From assembly GCF_900142075.1 (NCBI RefSeq), contig NZ_FQZO01000002.1, positions 1 to 64,000 on the forward strand: a stretch of 64,000 nt of DNA. Reading direction: 5' to 3'. Positions 1 through 8,678 of the stretch are shown here, piece after piece (positions within the stretch are counted from its first letter, which is position 1; the number at the start of each line of letters is the position of its first letter). This DNA comes from Clostridium amylolyticum (GTDB taxonomy: Bacteria > Bacillota > Clostridia > Clostridiales > Clostridiaceae). The translations under genes and the position numbers were made by a program. The notes beneath the pieces are model-generated. The model did not search any database. It was not told the DNA's origin and saw nothing but the letters and a program-made list of their open reading frames with translations.

Positions 1-140
1 AATTTACCACCATTTTTATAGTTTTCTTCTTGTCTTGCTAAAGTCCAATTATATATAAATCTTGCAGTACCTACTGATTGCCATAGTTTTTGTTCCTGCT
101 CTTTAGTTGGGTATAATCTAACTTTCTTCCCCAATATCAC
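1..140 (-). CDS. tnpB: TnpB-family nuclease of an IS607-type element, N-terminal fragment cut by window edge
   Basis: A frame starting at GTG (138-140 on the complement) reads MILGKKVRLYPTKEQEQKLW and continues with GTARFIYNW, the typical first residues of IS605/IS607 TnpB proteins. TnpB is an RNA-guided DNA endonuclease encoded beside the transposase. The start overlaps the end of the upstream tnpA by about 23 bases, as is usual in IS607 elements. Only about 46 codons are inside the window, so the RuvC and zinc-finger parts cannot be judged. Confidence 0.8.
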   Translation of the reverse strand, partial: MILGKKVRLYPTKEQEQKLWQSVGTARFIYNWTLARQEENYKNGGK

Positions 141-525
141 TCTCTAACAGCTCCTTAATCATTTTTTTAGCTTTATTGGCTCTCTTACCTTGAAGTCTAC
201 AACTAAAAACGTTAATTCCACTTCCTATATCAGTAATAACATCAAAAGAATACCCTTTAGCAATCATGTATGTTTTAACATTCTCTATTTGCCTTTCAAG
301 GTCATCCTTTTGCTTATGTGAACTAACTCTACAATATCCTATTATTTTTTTAGTTTCAATGCCTTTAATTCCCAAAAAATGATTAAGCTGCTCTTGTGAA
401 TAATATCTTGTACCACCTTCTGTTATGTGGTGTGGAGTAAATGAGCCTTTCATATGCCAATCTCTTAATGTTTGCGGAGTTTTACCTATTAAATCTGTAA
501 ATTCACCTATTGAATAATACATCAT
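118..525 (-). pseudogene. tnpA: IS607-type serine transposase TnpA, internally deleted
   Basis: Residues 1-50 form a MerR-like helix-turn-helix (YSIGEFTDLIGKTPQTLRDW), followed by the start of a serine-recombinase domain with the catalytic serine in YCRVSSHKQ. After DIGSGIN (about residue 106) the protein jumps straight to VFSCRLQGKRANKAKK, which is the usual C-terminal end of clostridial IS607 transposases. The product is 135 residues where the family has about 200, so roughly 60 residues of the recombinase core are missing without loss of frame. It should be unable to form a complete active site. The tnpB start overlaps its 3' end. The junction call rests on remembered family sequence and has not been aligned. 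Confidence 0.8.
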
Positions 526-645
526 TAATTATAACCTCAATATAATTGTAATAATAATATAATGTTATTCAATATTTTTTTATAGATTTCGCTTAACTGT
601 ACATCCCCCTTATTTTTTAGTAGATATAACTTCAACAGAAACCAA

Positions 646-1239
646 TTACTTATTATTAGTGGAATACTTCATAATTACCATATCTCCTAACCCATTTAAA
701 TTAGTGATAAGGTTCTTTTTAACTTTTACAACTTCATATCCTAATTTTTCATAAAGCTTTATTGCATTTTCATTTTTGCTTAAAACATCTAAGTTATATT
801 CATCATAAGTCTCATTCTCATGAACATAATTAAAAAGAATTATTGCTACTCCTTTGTTTCTATATTCCTTATCCACTGCTACAAAATCAATATAGCACTC
901 ATTATCATTTTTAACTGCTGGTTTTCCCATAATCATATTTAACTGGGCACAAAAAATATTTCCCCGTATCCTTCCAAAGTGCTTAGCAAATGCCTTTGTA
1001 TTAAAGTTAAGCACTCGGCTTTTATTTGTTGATACTGCTATGAATCCAACAACTTTATCATTATCTAGTGCCACATATATCATTGATGTAATAAGGGACT
1101 TTTCAAAACATTCTTGCAAAGCTTTAGTATCTTCTGTAAAATCTTTAAACATATGCCCAAAACTATCTATAAATATTTTTGATACTTGAGTTGTATACTC
1201 TCCCTTCAAGTTACTTAACCTTTTAATCTCATATTTCAT
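646..1239 (-). CDS. GNAT family N-acetyltransferase
   Basis: This 197-residue protein has the GNAT acetyl-CoA fold. Motif A lies around residues 115-136 (YIDFVAVDKEYRNKGVA) and motif B around 151-168 (DVLSKNENAIKLYEKLGY). It would transfer an acetyl group from acetyl-CoA to an amine; the substrate cannot be told. The start follows an AAAGGGGG ribosome binding site. It is the first of five separate GNAT genes in the first 7 kb, most on this strand with their own binding sites, so it is probably a stand-alone accessory gene. Confidence 0.85.
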   Translation of the reverse strand: MKYEIKRLSNLKGEYTTQVSKIFIDSFGHMFKDFTEDTKALQECFEKSLITSMIYVALDNDKVVGFIAVSTNKSRVLNFNTKAFAKHFGRIRGNIFCAQLNMIMGKPAVKNDNECYIDFVAVDKEYRNKGVAIILFNYVHENETYDEYNLDVLSKNENAIKLYEKLGYEVVKVKKNLITNLNGLGDMVIMKYSTNNK

Positions 1240-1332
1240 TAACCCTACCCCCTTTAATACATAAAAAAATTAATATGGTTTTCTAAATAATTCTATTATT
1301 AATAATATATATTTATAATTTTAAACCAAATG

Positions 1333-1851
1333 CTATATTGAATATCCTCTATATTCTTCTAACCTATTCCGCACTAGTTCTAATACTTCATTAAACTCTA
1401 CATCTGCTGTACTTAAATTTATTGTCACAGGTGGATAATTTAGAAATAAGTTTATTTTAATACCCACTTTCTTTAGAAAAGAAACTCTTTTCGTAAGTAT
1501 GTTAATATCGTTAACAGTTATTCCTATAAATCTTTCATAACAAATCTTTTTAGCATATACGGATTGGATTTCTTCCCAATGGATAAAGCCAACGCTAAAA
1601 GCGGTGGACATATCGGTTATACCATCTTCACCTATTATTAGGGGTGGTTTATGAGTTAAGCTACTCTTCACCATAAATATAAAACTTCCACAAAAAAATA
1701 TTGTACCTACTACTCCAATAATGGTATAAAATATTTTTGTTTCTATTAATCCATTTACTAAAACATAAATACTTAAAAGTGACATGATAATACCTAGTGT
1801 TAAAAGATTCATCACTTTCTTTTTATTTTCTTTAATAATAATTTTATTCAT
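1333..1851 (-). CDS. STM3941-like membrane protein with PH-type domain
   Basis: The protein has two hydrophobic segments near the N-terminus (about residues 14-60), then a soluble domain containing KPPLIIGEDGITD, VGFIHWEEI and YPPVTINLS, a pattern I associate with the STM3941 family (PH-like domain). The function of that family is not known. I placed the start at the ATG preceded by GAGGAGAAGGAA; an upstream ATG seven codons earlier lacks a good binding site. It lies between two GNAT genes on the same strand. The family call is from remembered motifs. Confidence 0.65.
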   Translation of the reverse strand: MNKIIIKENKKKVMNLLTLGIIMSLLSIYVLVNGLIETKIFYTIIGVVGTIFFCGSFIFMVKSSLTHKPPLIIGEDGITDMSTAFSVGFIHWEEIQSVYAKKICYERFIGITVNDINILTKRVSFLKKVGIKINLFLNYPPVTINLSTADVEFNEVLELVRNRLEEYRGYSI

Positions 1852-1889
1852 TTCCTTCTCCTCAAACTGCAAAATATTTTTATAAGTCT

Positions 1890-2333
1890 TTAAAAGTCTT
1901 TCCTCAAGTACACCATATCAACAAGTTGAATCCCATTTTCGAAAATAGGATGATTATAGTTATCAGTAAAAAAATTTTTAACTCTATGTGAAATTGTAAA
2001 CCCACAGTGCTCATAAAATGGAATAGTAAGAGGGCTGTCCCCCGTACCTACCAACATTGTTTTGCATTTGTCGCTATACTGATCAAGGATATAATTCACC
2101 AGGGCTTTTCCATAGCCTTTTCCTTGATACCTTTCGTAAGTTGCGATATTCTTAAGTTCATATATTCCTTCCTCTTCCTTTGTCACTACACAAATGCTTT
2201 TTAAATTTCCATCATATAAAGCAAAAACATCTCCACGTTCTAAATATCTATCAATCATATCTTCTTGTTCATCCGCTAACAGTAGCAGATCAAGAAATTG
2301 CTTCTTGTCACTTAAAATTCTTTTAATCTCCAT
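1890..2333 (-). CDS. GNAT family N-acetyltransferase (YvbK-like)
   Basis: A compact 147-residue GNAT protein. ELKNIATYERYQGKGYGKAL carries the acetyl-CoA loop (Q/RxxGxG/A), and IPFYEHCGF is motif B. The C-terminal part (FFTDNY..PIFENG..DMVYL) resembles Bacillus YvbK, so a small-molecule or protein amine acetyltransferase is likely but the substrate is unknown. The start was set at the ATG with GAGGT five bases upstream rather than at the ATG four codons earlier. Its 5' neighbour on this strand is a small membrane protein gene. Confidence 0.8.
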   Translation of the reverse strand: MEIKRILSDKKQFLDLLLLADEQEDMIDRYLERGDVFALYDGNLKSICVVTKEEEGIYELKNIATYERYQGKGYGKALVNYILDQYSDKCKTMLVGTGDSPLTIPFYEHCGFTISHRVKNFFTDNYNHPIFENGIQLVDMVYLRKDF

Positions 2334-2473
2334 TTTGTACCTCATTTAATATAAAAATCTTAGTTTCATATGAAACTATTATTACATGTAAAAATATTCA
2401 ATTCCTTATAAAAAAGCAAACTGTAATGCTATTTAAAATAAGTACATTAAACCCTATTTATTAACTAAAGCAA

Positions 2474-2683
2474 TTATCCCATAAAAGTACTAATAAATAA
2501 TATGGAGAAAAATATAATTGCGATAATGCCTTGAAATTTTATAATATCTATTGCAAATTCACTTAACTCAACATCATCTTTATACATCCATCTCCTGCCA
2601 AACATGTATGTTTCCTCTGGATATTTTATTGAAACTGCTCCTAGTATTATAAGAGCTATTAATATGATTCTTAAAATAATCAC
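2474..2683 (-). CDS. Small membrane protein, DUF6199-like
   Basis: About 69 residues with a transmembrane helix at each end and a central soluble stretch containing KYPEETYMFGRRWMYKDDVELSE (quoted only as a position, residues about 18-40; core motif FGRRWMYKD). This motif is shared by many small Firmicute membrane proteins of unknown function. The GTG start is chosen because GGAGGG lies seven bases upstream; a TTG further upstream overlaps that site. Nothing in the sequence indicates a function. Confidence 0.6.
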   Translation of the reverse strand: MIILRIILIALIILGAVSIKYPEETYMFGRRWMYKDDVELSEFAIDIIKFQGIIAIIFFSILFISTFMG

Positions 2684-2790
2684 AGAAACACCCTCCAATT
2701 ATAAGTTTATATGGTAATTATATCAAAATAAAAAAATGACATCCATAGGATACATTAATTAAACTAGCAGAGTTATTTATATAAAAATCT

Positions 2791-2828
2791 AAAAATAGCA
2801 GCTTCCTATTGTAAAAAAGTTAGCTGCT
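2791..2828 (-). terminator. Terminator after the DUF1648 gene
   Basis: Arms AGCAGCT (2797-2803) and AGCTGCT (2822-2828) pair across an 18-base loop. Read on the minus strand the stem is followed by ATTTTTA. It lies 55 bases after the stop of the gene at 2883. Confidence 0.6.
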
Positions 2829-2882
2829 TGTTTTATGAGCAAAGCATTAATAATTCCTCTCTTGCTTAATTTTCAATAATTA

Positions 2883-3350
2883 TTACTTGCTCAATCGATA
2901 GCTCCTAACGATAAAATAAGTTAAAGAGCCAAATATAATAAGTAAAACTATGGGTAAAAAAGCTATAGGTAAGTCCATTGAATTAACTGAATGAAAAGTT
3001 ATATAAAAGAACATAGCTGTGATCTCTACCTTAAGGGATATAAGCATAGTCTTCATGCACTTATACACAGCTTCTTTGTTTTCTTGGTTTTGAGGCATAG
3101 GAACATTCCATATTTGAGGAAAAAAAGTTATTATTGTAAGTCCTAGATACAATATTGCTCCAATAATGGGCAGCATTAGTATTTCATTTTTATTTCCCCA
3201 TCTGTCCACCACTCCTGCAGCATTATAATGGCCTGGTATCCTTTCTGGAATACTACTCCAACTTTTAACTAAAAATATAAAGAAAGAAATTAAGATCGCA
3301 GCACCTATTATCTCTAAAAAAAGCTGGAATTTACTATACTTAGTCTTCAT
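2883..3350 (-). CDS. DUF1648 domain membrane protein
   Basis: 155 residues with four predicted transmembrane helices. The segment after helix 1, WSSIPERIPGHYNAAGVVD followed by RWGNK, is the signature of DUF1648, the N-terminal domain of SdpI-type immunity/signal proteins. The second SdpI domain is absent, so this is a single-domain homologue of unknown role. The start follows AAGGAGATG. The gene is followed by a hairpin terminator and may be transcribed with the GNAT gene just upstream. Confidence 0.75.
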   Translation of the reverse strand: MKTKYSKFQLFLEIIGAAILISFFIFLVKSWSSIPERIPGHYNAAGVVDRWGNKNEILMLPIIGAILYLGLTIITFFPQIWNVPMPQNQENKEAVYKCMKTMLISLKVEITAMFFYITFHSVNSMDLPIAFLPIVLLIIFGSLTYFIVRSYRLSK

Positions 3351-3385
3351 TGCTTATGCATCTCCTTCATTAGCATAAATTATCA

Positions 3386-3931
3386 TTACTCTGTTTGCCA
3401 TTGAGCTTTTAAAATAGACATTTCATATATATTCCAATAACCCACTGCCGCTTTTCTTGTGCTTTCTAAAAACTTTTCTTTAACAAACCCGGCGTTTTCA
3501 TAACATTTAATGGCACCAAGGTTAAAATCAAATACTCCCAGTGTTATCTTTTCAAAGTTTAACTCTGTAAATCCAATTCTTAATATTTCTTTTAATGCCA
3601 GCGTCCCAATACCATTTCCTCTAACATTCTCTTCGCCAATCAAAAACCTGCATATCCTTCCAACTTTATTCTTTTTATCTATTTCACGTAATTCAATAGT
3701 TCCAACAATTTCATTTGTGTCAATTAATTGTATTTTGTAAGCAAGTATATTGGAATTCTTTCTTTTAATATCATCAAAATAGTGCTCCTCCACTTGTTTA
3801 AGAGTTAAAGGATAAGTATAGGCAGGTCCAGCCCATTGTAATAAATAGTCAGCAGATTTGTTTGCATTCCACTGTACAATTTTTTTCAAATCCTCTTTTT
3901 CTAAATATTGAAGCTTTATAATTTTAAACAC
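3386..3931 (-). CDS. GNAT family N-acetyltransferase, RimJ/RimL type
   Basis: 181 residues with the RimJ/RimL layout: LEKEDLKKIVQWN near the start, VGTIELREID in the central sheet, CRFLIGEENVRGNGIGTLAL as acetyl-CoA motif A and LGVFDFNLGAIKCYENAGF as motif B. Such enzymes acetylate protein N-termini or small amines; which one is not evident. The apparent GTG start overlaps a GGGAGGTG binding site, so true initiation may be a few codons downstream at a non-ATG codon. It lies 36 bases upstream of the DUF1648 gene. Confidence 0.85.
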   Translation of the reverse strand: MFKIIKLQYLEKEDLKKIVQWNANKSADYLLQWAGPAYTYPLTLKQVEEHYFDDIKRKNSNILAYKIQLIDTNEIVGTIELREIDKKNKVGRICRFLIGEENVRGNGIGTLALKEILRIGFTELNFEKITLGVFDFNLGAIKCYENAGFVKEKFLESTRKAAVGYWNIYEMSILKAQWQTE

Positions 3932-4147
3932 CTCCCAATAGCCTGCAATTTGAAGATAGCAAAACTAAGGCATACAAAGAAATGGGAATATCATCTATAT
4001 AATCTTATGAGTAGAATCACTGCAAAATATACCAAAGAATTAAATAAGAAAGATGAAGTTGTTACGTCAGAACCTTAATAAATTGTGCAAAATAAGGTAG
4101 TCTATGGGTGTACTAACTTATTTAGTGTAATCTATGAAGAAATAGCC

Positions 4148-4582
4148 CTAACGAAGCCTATTATAGAAATTCAAAATTAGTTTTGATGGAAACAATCGCT
4201 GCTCAAATATAATAAGTGCTGATAAAACACTTTGGGTTAATCCGATAATAAAAAATAAAACATGCAAAAAAACAATTGAATTAATCATTATGCATTGAAC
4301 TATAATCCAAATAACTAAAGCTCCGCTAAAAACAACACTTACATATCCCTGAAACTTAAACCTTAACCCAAGGATTATAGCACTAATAACATTTCCAAGT
4401 CCTATTACAGTAAATAGGATAATACCTGGTATAAGAAAATTATTAAAAGGTGAGTTTTGTAATAACTCAATTGGTGCTCCCAGTGGTTCTTGAGGATTAA
4501 GTATGGCAGCCAACCCTCCAGCCATTGCCCCTATGCCTACAAATAAATGTAGGGCAAATAATACACTGTATAGTCTCTTCAT
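4148..4582 (-). CDS. Four-helix integral membrane protein, unknown family
   Basis: About 144 residues, almost entirely four hydrophobic helices with short loops; the first loop contains GGLAAILNPQEPLGAP. I do not recognise the family. I placed the start at the ATG (MKRLY) that has AAAGGG about nine bases upstream; two further ATGs lie six and eighteen bases before it. It sits between GNAT genes in the accessory strip and has no partner that suggests a function. Confidence 0.6.
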   Translation of the reverse strand: MKRLYSVLFALHLFVGIGAMAGGLAAILNPQEPLGAPIELLQNSPFNNFLIPGIILFTVIGLGNVISAIILGLRFKFQGYVSVVFSGALVIWIIVQCIMINSIVFLHVLFFIIGLTQSVLSALIIFEQRLFPSKLILNFYNRLR

Positions 4583-4661
4583 TCCCATTATCCCTTTCAT
4601 ATTAATACTAATATTATTTTTGTGTATATCTTATGTATTTTAATTCACAATATAATAACCT

Positions 4662-5126
4662 CTATTTCTTTACCTGCTGTAAAATTACACTTCTTTTATA
4701 AAATCCATATTTTTTATAGAATTCTAATACATTTTCGTTTCCTTCTGCTACTCCTATTATCTTTGTTTTTACTTGGTTACTGTCCAGCCACTCCAATGCA
4801 CTGTTCATCAATTTATCCCCTAAACCATACTTTCGATATTCTTTATCCAAATAAAGAGAATCAATTTCTCCTGCTAAATCCTCATTTATGGTGCTAATAC
4901 AATAACCAATATATAATTCATTTTTACTTTCCTTAATTAAGTCTATTTTTACCTTTAAGGTTTTATCCTTAATAAACTTATTTTTTCTAACCTGAAATGT
5001 TAGTCCATTTATTCTATCTGAAAAATAGCTGGAGTTCATTTCATGGTGTTTTTTCAATTTTTCCCATAAAGGTTGTACCAAATCAAGTAATTCCACACTT
5101 CCACTTACAATCTCAAAATTATTCAT
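4662..5126 (-). CDS. GNAT family N-acetyltransferase
   Basis: A 154-residue GNAT protein. The acetyl-CoA site is LYLDKEYRKYGLGDKLM, where the usual glycine after R/Q-x-x is present (YGLG), and motif B is GNENVLEFYKKYGF. The start is the ATG preceded by GAGGTGGA at six bases, which drops an unsupported thirteen-residue N-terminal extension. Substrate unknown. Its N-terminal half (PLWEKLKKHHEMNSSYF) resembles GNATs found near drug-resistance genes in Firmicutes, but that is only an impression. Confidence 0.8.
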   Translation of the reverse strand: MNNFEIVSGSVELLDLVQPLWEKLKKHHEMNSSYFSDRINGLTFQVRKNKFIKDKTLKVKIDLIKESKNELYIGYCISTINEDLAGEIDSLYLDKEYRKYGLGDKLMNSALEWLDSNQVKTKIIGVAEGNENVLEFYKKYGFYKRSVILQQVKK

Positions 5127-5201
5127 AGATAATCCACCTCTAAATTCATAATATTTTATAATCATTACTTACCTTAAGAATTTCGTATATTTAATTAATT
5201 T

Positions 5202-5993
5202 CTATTTTATAATTTTTAATTTAGATGCAACTAATGTAAAATCTCCAGGAATATTTTTATATTCATCAAACCTTGGACCCTCAATAAGTTTTTCAATAAT
5301 AAATCCTGCTGAAGCAAAAGCAGTTATTATTTCACCCATCGTCCAATATCTTAGCAAACAGTCTGAAAACTCATCTTTTTCAGAATCAGAGAAAAACTTT
5401 TTATAGGCAACTTCACCTAACCATAATTCAGTTTCAAAATAATCTCCTTCAAGCTCTACTCTATCTATACTCATATCAAATATATCACGTTTTTTGAATA
5501 TCTTTCTTATAGGATGAAAATCATTTAGTACTACTTTACCACCAACTTTAAGCATCTCATATATTTTTCTTGAGAACATATTTAGGTCTGAAAAATAGTG
5601 AAGTATGCCTCCTTCTAAATAAACAATATCAAAGTAACTAGTATAATCACTAATATCAAATCCTTGAAAATCCGATACTATGTAGTTCAAATTTACTCCT
5701 GCCTGCTCCGCTACTTCCATAGCATATTTCTTATTTTCCATAGAAATATCTACTATAGTCACATCCGCTCCAAGGATAGCCAAAGGTATAGCTTTTTTCC
5801 CACAAAACCCTAACAAATTAGCAATTTTCTTTCCTTTTATATCACCTAGGAGTTCTATATGTCTTCGTAAATACCTTTTGGGTTGTTTAAGCATATCTCT
5901 AGAAACTTCACTAGGTACTCCTAAATCATTTATCCAATACTCATAAGCCCTATATGACCATGCTTCTTTATTTGCTTCACCTTGTCTATTCAT
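5202..5993 (-). CDS. Class I SAM-dependent methyltransferase
   Basis: 263 residues. The SAM-binding core runs from GKKIANLLGFCGKKAIPLAI (motif I; the usual GxGxG is altered to LGFCGKK) through ADVTIVDIS (acidic loop) and FDIVYLEGGILHYF (motif IV) to MLKVGGKVVLNDFHP. The N-terminus (NKEAWSYRAYEYW) is typical of small-molecule methyltransferases of Firmicutes. The product is not predictable. An AGGAGG-like site precedes the ATG. It is the 5'-most gene of the minus-strand series and is divergent from the GNAT gene at 6162. Confidence 0.8.
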   Translation of the reverse strand: MNRQGEANKEAWSYRAYEYWINDLGVPSEVSRDMLKQPKRYLRRHIELLGDIKGKKIANLLGFCGKKAIPLAILGADVTIVDISMENKKYAMEVAEQAGVNLNYIVSDFQGFDISDYTSYFDIVYLEGGILHYFSDLNMFSRKIYEMLKVGGKVVLNDFHPIRKIFKKRDIFDMSIDRVELEGDYFETELWLGEVAYKKFFSDSEKDEFSDCLLRYWTMGEIITAFASAGFIIEKLIEGPRFDEYKNIPGDFTLVASKLKIIK

Positions 5994-6161
5994 ATTTTCC
6001 TCCTCACATTTTTATTAATTATTATAACTTTTACTACTATATTATAATTATAGCAAAGTGAAGAAGCGGGTGGATGGCAAATGTTTGTAATCAACCTTAA
6101 AATTTCTTATAATTGAATAAAGATATGATATTAAGAAATTTGGAGAGGTTGTGATTTAAAG

Positions 6162-6692
6162 TTGGAGAAGGTTTATTTAGTGTCTCCTTCAATGGAGCAT
6201 AAAGACGCATACATAGAGATGATGATAGAATGGGAAGAAACAAATGAGCATATATATCCAGGAGCAATAAGAAGAAGAGAAGCTGATTATAATGACTGGT
6301 TACAAACTTTAGAATCATATAGGAAAAGAGAAACATGTCCATCTCACTTTTCGCCTTCCGATACTTTCTTTTTAGTAAATGAGGATAATAGGTTACTTGG
6401 TGCAATTAGTATAAGGCATTACTTAAATGAACAACTTCTCCGATTAGGTGGACATATAGGCTATGGAATAAGACCTACTAAAAGAAGAAAAGGTTACGCA
6501 ACCGCAATGCTGAAATTGGCTCTTGAAAAGTGCAATGATATGGGAATAAAACAAATTTTAATAACCTGTGATAAGGATAATATCGGTTCAGCAAAAACTA
6601 TTATTGCAAATGATGGTGTCCTTGAAAACGAGTTAGTTGAGGATAATGGGAATATAGTTCAAAGGTATTGGATAATAATGAAGAATGAGTAA
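6162..6692 (+). CDS. GNAT family N-acetyltransferase
   Basis: 176 residues beginning at TTG, with GGAGAGG about thirteen bases upstream, a somewhat long spacing. GHIGYGIRPTKRRKGYATAM is the acetyl-CoA loop and CDKDNIGSAKTIIANDG the second motif. The layout matches predicted acetyltransferases of the COG3981 type. The substrate is unknown. The HAD gene follows 48 bases downstream on the same strand and may be co-transcribed. Confidence 0.8.
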   Translation: MEKVYLVSPSMEHKDAYIEMMIEWEETNEHIYPGAIRRREADYNDWLQTLESYRKRETCPSHFSPSDTFFLVNEDNRLLGAISIRHYLNEQLLRLGGHIGYGIRPTKRRKGYATAMLKLALEKCNDMGIKQILITCDKDNIGSAKTIIANDGVLENELVEDNGNIVQRYWIIMKNE

Positions 6693-6740
6693 TTATATTA
6701 TAAGTAAATATTAAAATCATTTTAGTAAGGGATGGTACAA

Positions 6741-7364
6741 ATGTATAACTATATTATATTTGATATTGATGGTACAATTTTAGACACTGAAACCGCAGTT
6801 CTTTCATCGCTTCAAAAATTTCTATTGGAAGAGCTTAATAAAAATTATAGTTTTGAAGATTTAAATTTTGTTTTAGGTATTCCAGGAGAAACGGCATTAA
6901 AAAAACTTGGAATAAATAATATTTTTGAGTCAAATGAAAAATGGAATAGCTATTTAAAAGAATATTTTCATCATGTGAAGGTTTTTGAGGGCATTAAGGA
7001 TACTTTAGTAAAATTGAATGAAATGAATATTTCAACAGGTATAGTTACATCAAAGACCAAAGAAGAGTTCACAAATGACTTCGTACCCTTTGATTTAACT
7101 AAATACTTTAAATTTGTTGTTTGCGCAGATGATACTGAAAAGCACAAACCTAATCCTGAGCCAATTTTAAAATTTATTGAATTGTCCGGTGCAGATAAAT
7201 CCAAGACCATATATATTGGTGACACTAAATATGACATGCACTGTGCCTCTAGCGCAGGGATAGATTTTGCCTTAGCATTATGGGGAGCTAAATCTTCAGA
7301 AGGAATTGATGCAAATTACATTCTTGAAAACCCTAAGAGAATACTTGAATTGATAGAAGTTTAA
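6741..7364 (+). CDS. HAD family hydrolase, subfamily IA (phosphoglycolate phosphatase-like)
   Basis: 207 residues with all HAD motifs: FDIDGTILD (motif I nucleophile Asp and acid/base Asp), VTSKT (motif II Ser/Thr), the lysine in KHKPNPEP (motif III) and IYIGDTKYDM (motif IV). The insertion between motifs I and II makes a helical cap, so it is a small-substrate phosphatase of the PGP/Gph type. I use the ATG at 6741, which has AAGG upstream; an ATG nine bases earlier lies inside that site. Substrate specificity cannot be read from the sequence. Confidence 0.85.
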   Translation: MYNYIIFDIDGTILDTETAVLSSLQKFLLEELNKNYSFEDLNFVLGIPGETALKKLGINNIFESNEKWNSYLKEYFHHVKVFEGIKDTLVKLNEMNISTGIVTSKTKEEFTNDFVPFDLTKYFKFVVCADDTEKHKPNPEPILKFIELSGADKSKTIYIGDTKYDMHCASSAGIDFALALWGAKSSEGIDANYILENPKRILELIEV

Positions 7365-7495
7365 TTTATATTCTTATATAAACTCTGAAAAACAGTGAAA
7401 AGTCACTTCTTCTAAATAATCAATACTGAAGTAATTAGGTTAATAATATGCTTCCTAATATCGTTCCAATAGCTGACTTTATCATTTCAAAAACA

Positions 7496-7547
7496 AAGTT
7501 ATAGTACTCTGAACATTTAAAATAAAATGTTCAGAGTACTATAACTT
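7496..7547. terminator. Perfect 23-bp hairpin between convergent genes
   Basis: Arms 7496-7518 and 7525-7547 are exact complements around a 6-base loop. T-rich tracts flank both sides only weakly. The position between the convergent HAD and CPBP genes fits a bidirectional terminator. Confidence 0.65.
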
Positions 7548-7617
7548 CTTTATATATAATTTAAAATAAATTTCAAATATATCCAATGGTCATTTTAAAA
7601 TATAATTTTGATTAAGA

Positions 7618-8412
7618 TTAAACCATATTAATTAATAAGTGAAGGAGAATACCCGGAGTAAGGGATTTAGACTTAAAGTATAATTTACCTAAAATATATC
7701 CCATTAATATATGCCAACTTACTCCCATGAATATATGCGTATTGGGAACTTGATATATATGAATAAGTCCAAAAATAATGGCTTGTATCGCATTTATTAT
7801 AAACTCATTTAGTTTTAATGCCTTTAATCCAGATATTAGATATCCCCTATACACTAATTCCTCTATAAATACATTAAATATCAAAGCATTTATTATATTA
7901 ATTATATAATCGGGTTTACTATAATAATTTCTATACTGAAAAGCTTCACTTCCAAGTAATATAATTTTAGGTATAAAATAAATTATGAATATGGATGTAG
8001 AAATTAATAACCACTTCACGGAAGTTTTCCACTTGAAATTACTAAGCTTTATTTTAAATGAATATCCTATGAAAATTGGAATCATACCCATAATTAACTG
8101 AATTATTAATACTTTTCCTAAACTCCAATGCATCATTACTTTTTTTAAAATATTAATATTTAAATTCATCAGTATATTTATACTGTAAATGATAGCAAAA
8201 ACGAGTAGAGCTTTTTTATTTATAAAAATATCATCTTTTTCCTCTTTAAATTTATATATAAAATTCATAAGAAGAATTACTAAAAATATAGACAATATCA
8301 TTCTTTTATAAATATAATTCGGATAAATTTCGGAATAATAAATATATCCTAAAATACAAAAGATCATTATAAATATTAATTCACATAGAAATTTAGAATA
8401 TTTTTTCACCAC
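7618..8412 (-). CDS. CPBP family intramembrane metalloprotease
   Basis: About 264 residues with some eight transmembrane helices. The three CPBP (Abi/CAAX-protease) motifs are present: EELVYRG (paired Glu and Arg), GLIHIYQ (His) and GILLHLLIN (His). Such enzymes are Rce1-like glutamate intramembrane proteases that often take part in bacteriocin immunity or peptide maturation. The start is set at GTG with GGAG nine bases upstream; an in-frame ATG five codons earlier overlaps that site. No bacteriocin gene is visible nearby, so its role is unassigned. Confidence 0.85.
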   Translation of the reverse strand: MVKKYSKFLCELIFIMIFCILGYIYYSEIYPNYIYKRMILSIFLVILLMNFIYKFKEEKDDIFINKKALLVFAIIYSINILMNLNINILKKVMMHWSLGKVLIIQLIMGMIPIFIGYSFKIKLSNFKWKTSVKWLLISTSIFIIYFIPKIILLGSEAFQYRNYYSKPDYIINIINALIFNVFIEELVYRGYLISGLKALKLNEFIINAIQAIIFGLIHIYQVPNTHIFMGVSWHILMGYILGKLYFKSKSLTPGILLHLLINMV

Positions 8413-8678
8413 TTTAAAAATCTCCATTCATATACTATTAGCCACCTTATCTATGACAAATCTTATGCATCTTTCCTTCAGATACTTATAGGTAATATTT
8501 TATATATTAATTATACCTAAATGAATAAATATATTCCAACAAAATTACAAATATTACATAATTATACTTTAATATAAAATATTTTAAGACTTAAGTTTAT
8601 GCTACTCAAAAACTATCATTAATCTCATAAAAAACAATTAATTTCTTATTTAAAAATGATTTTATTAATAAAGCATAT

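Noticed and set aside
3932..4147. A plus-strand frame of about 40 codons ending near 4079
   Set aside because: It has no ribosome binding site, matches nothing I recognise and lies in an AT-rich gap; it may be a gene relic but cannot be supported.
6097..6405. Minus-strand frame of 102 codons
   Set aside because: It lies antisense to the start of the GNAT gene at 6162, has no ribosome binding site and a low-complexity Leu/Phe-rich product.
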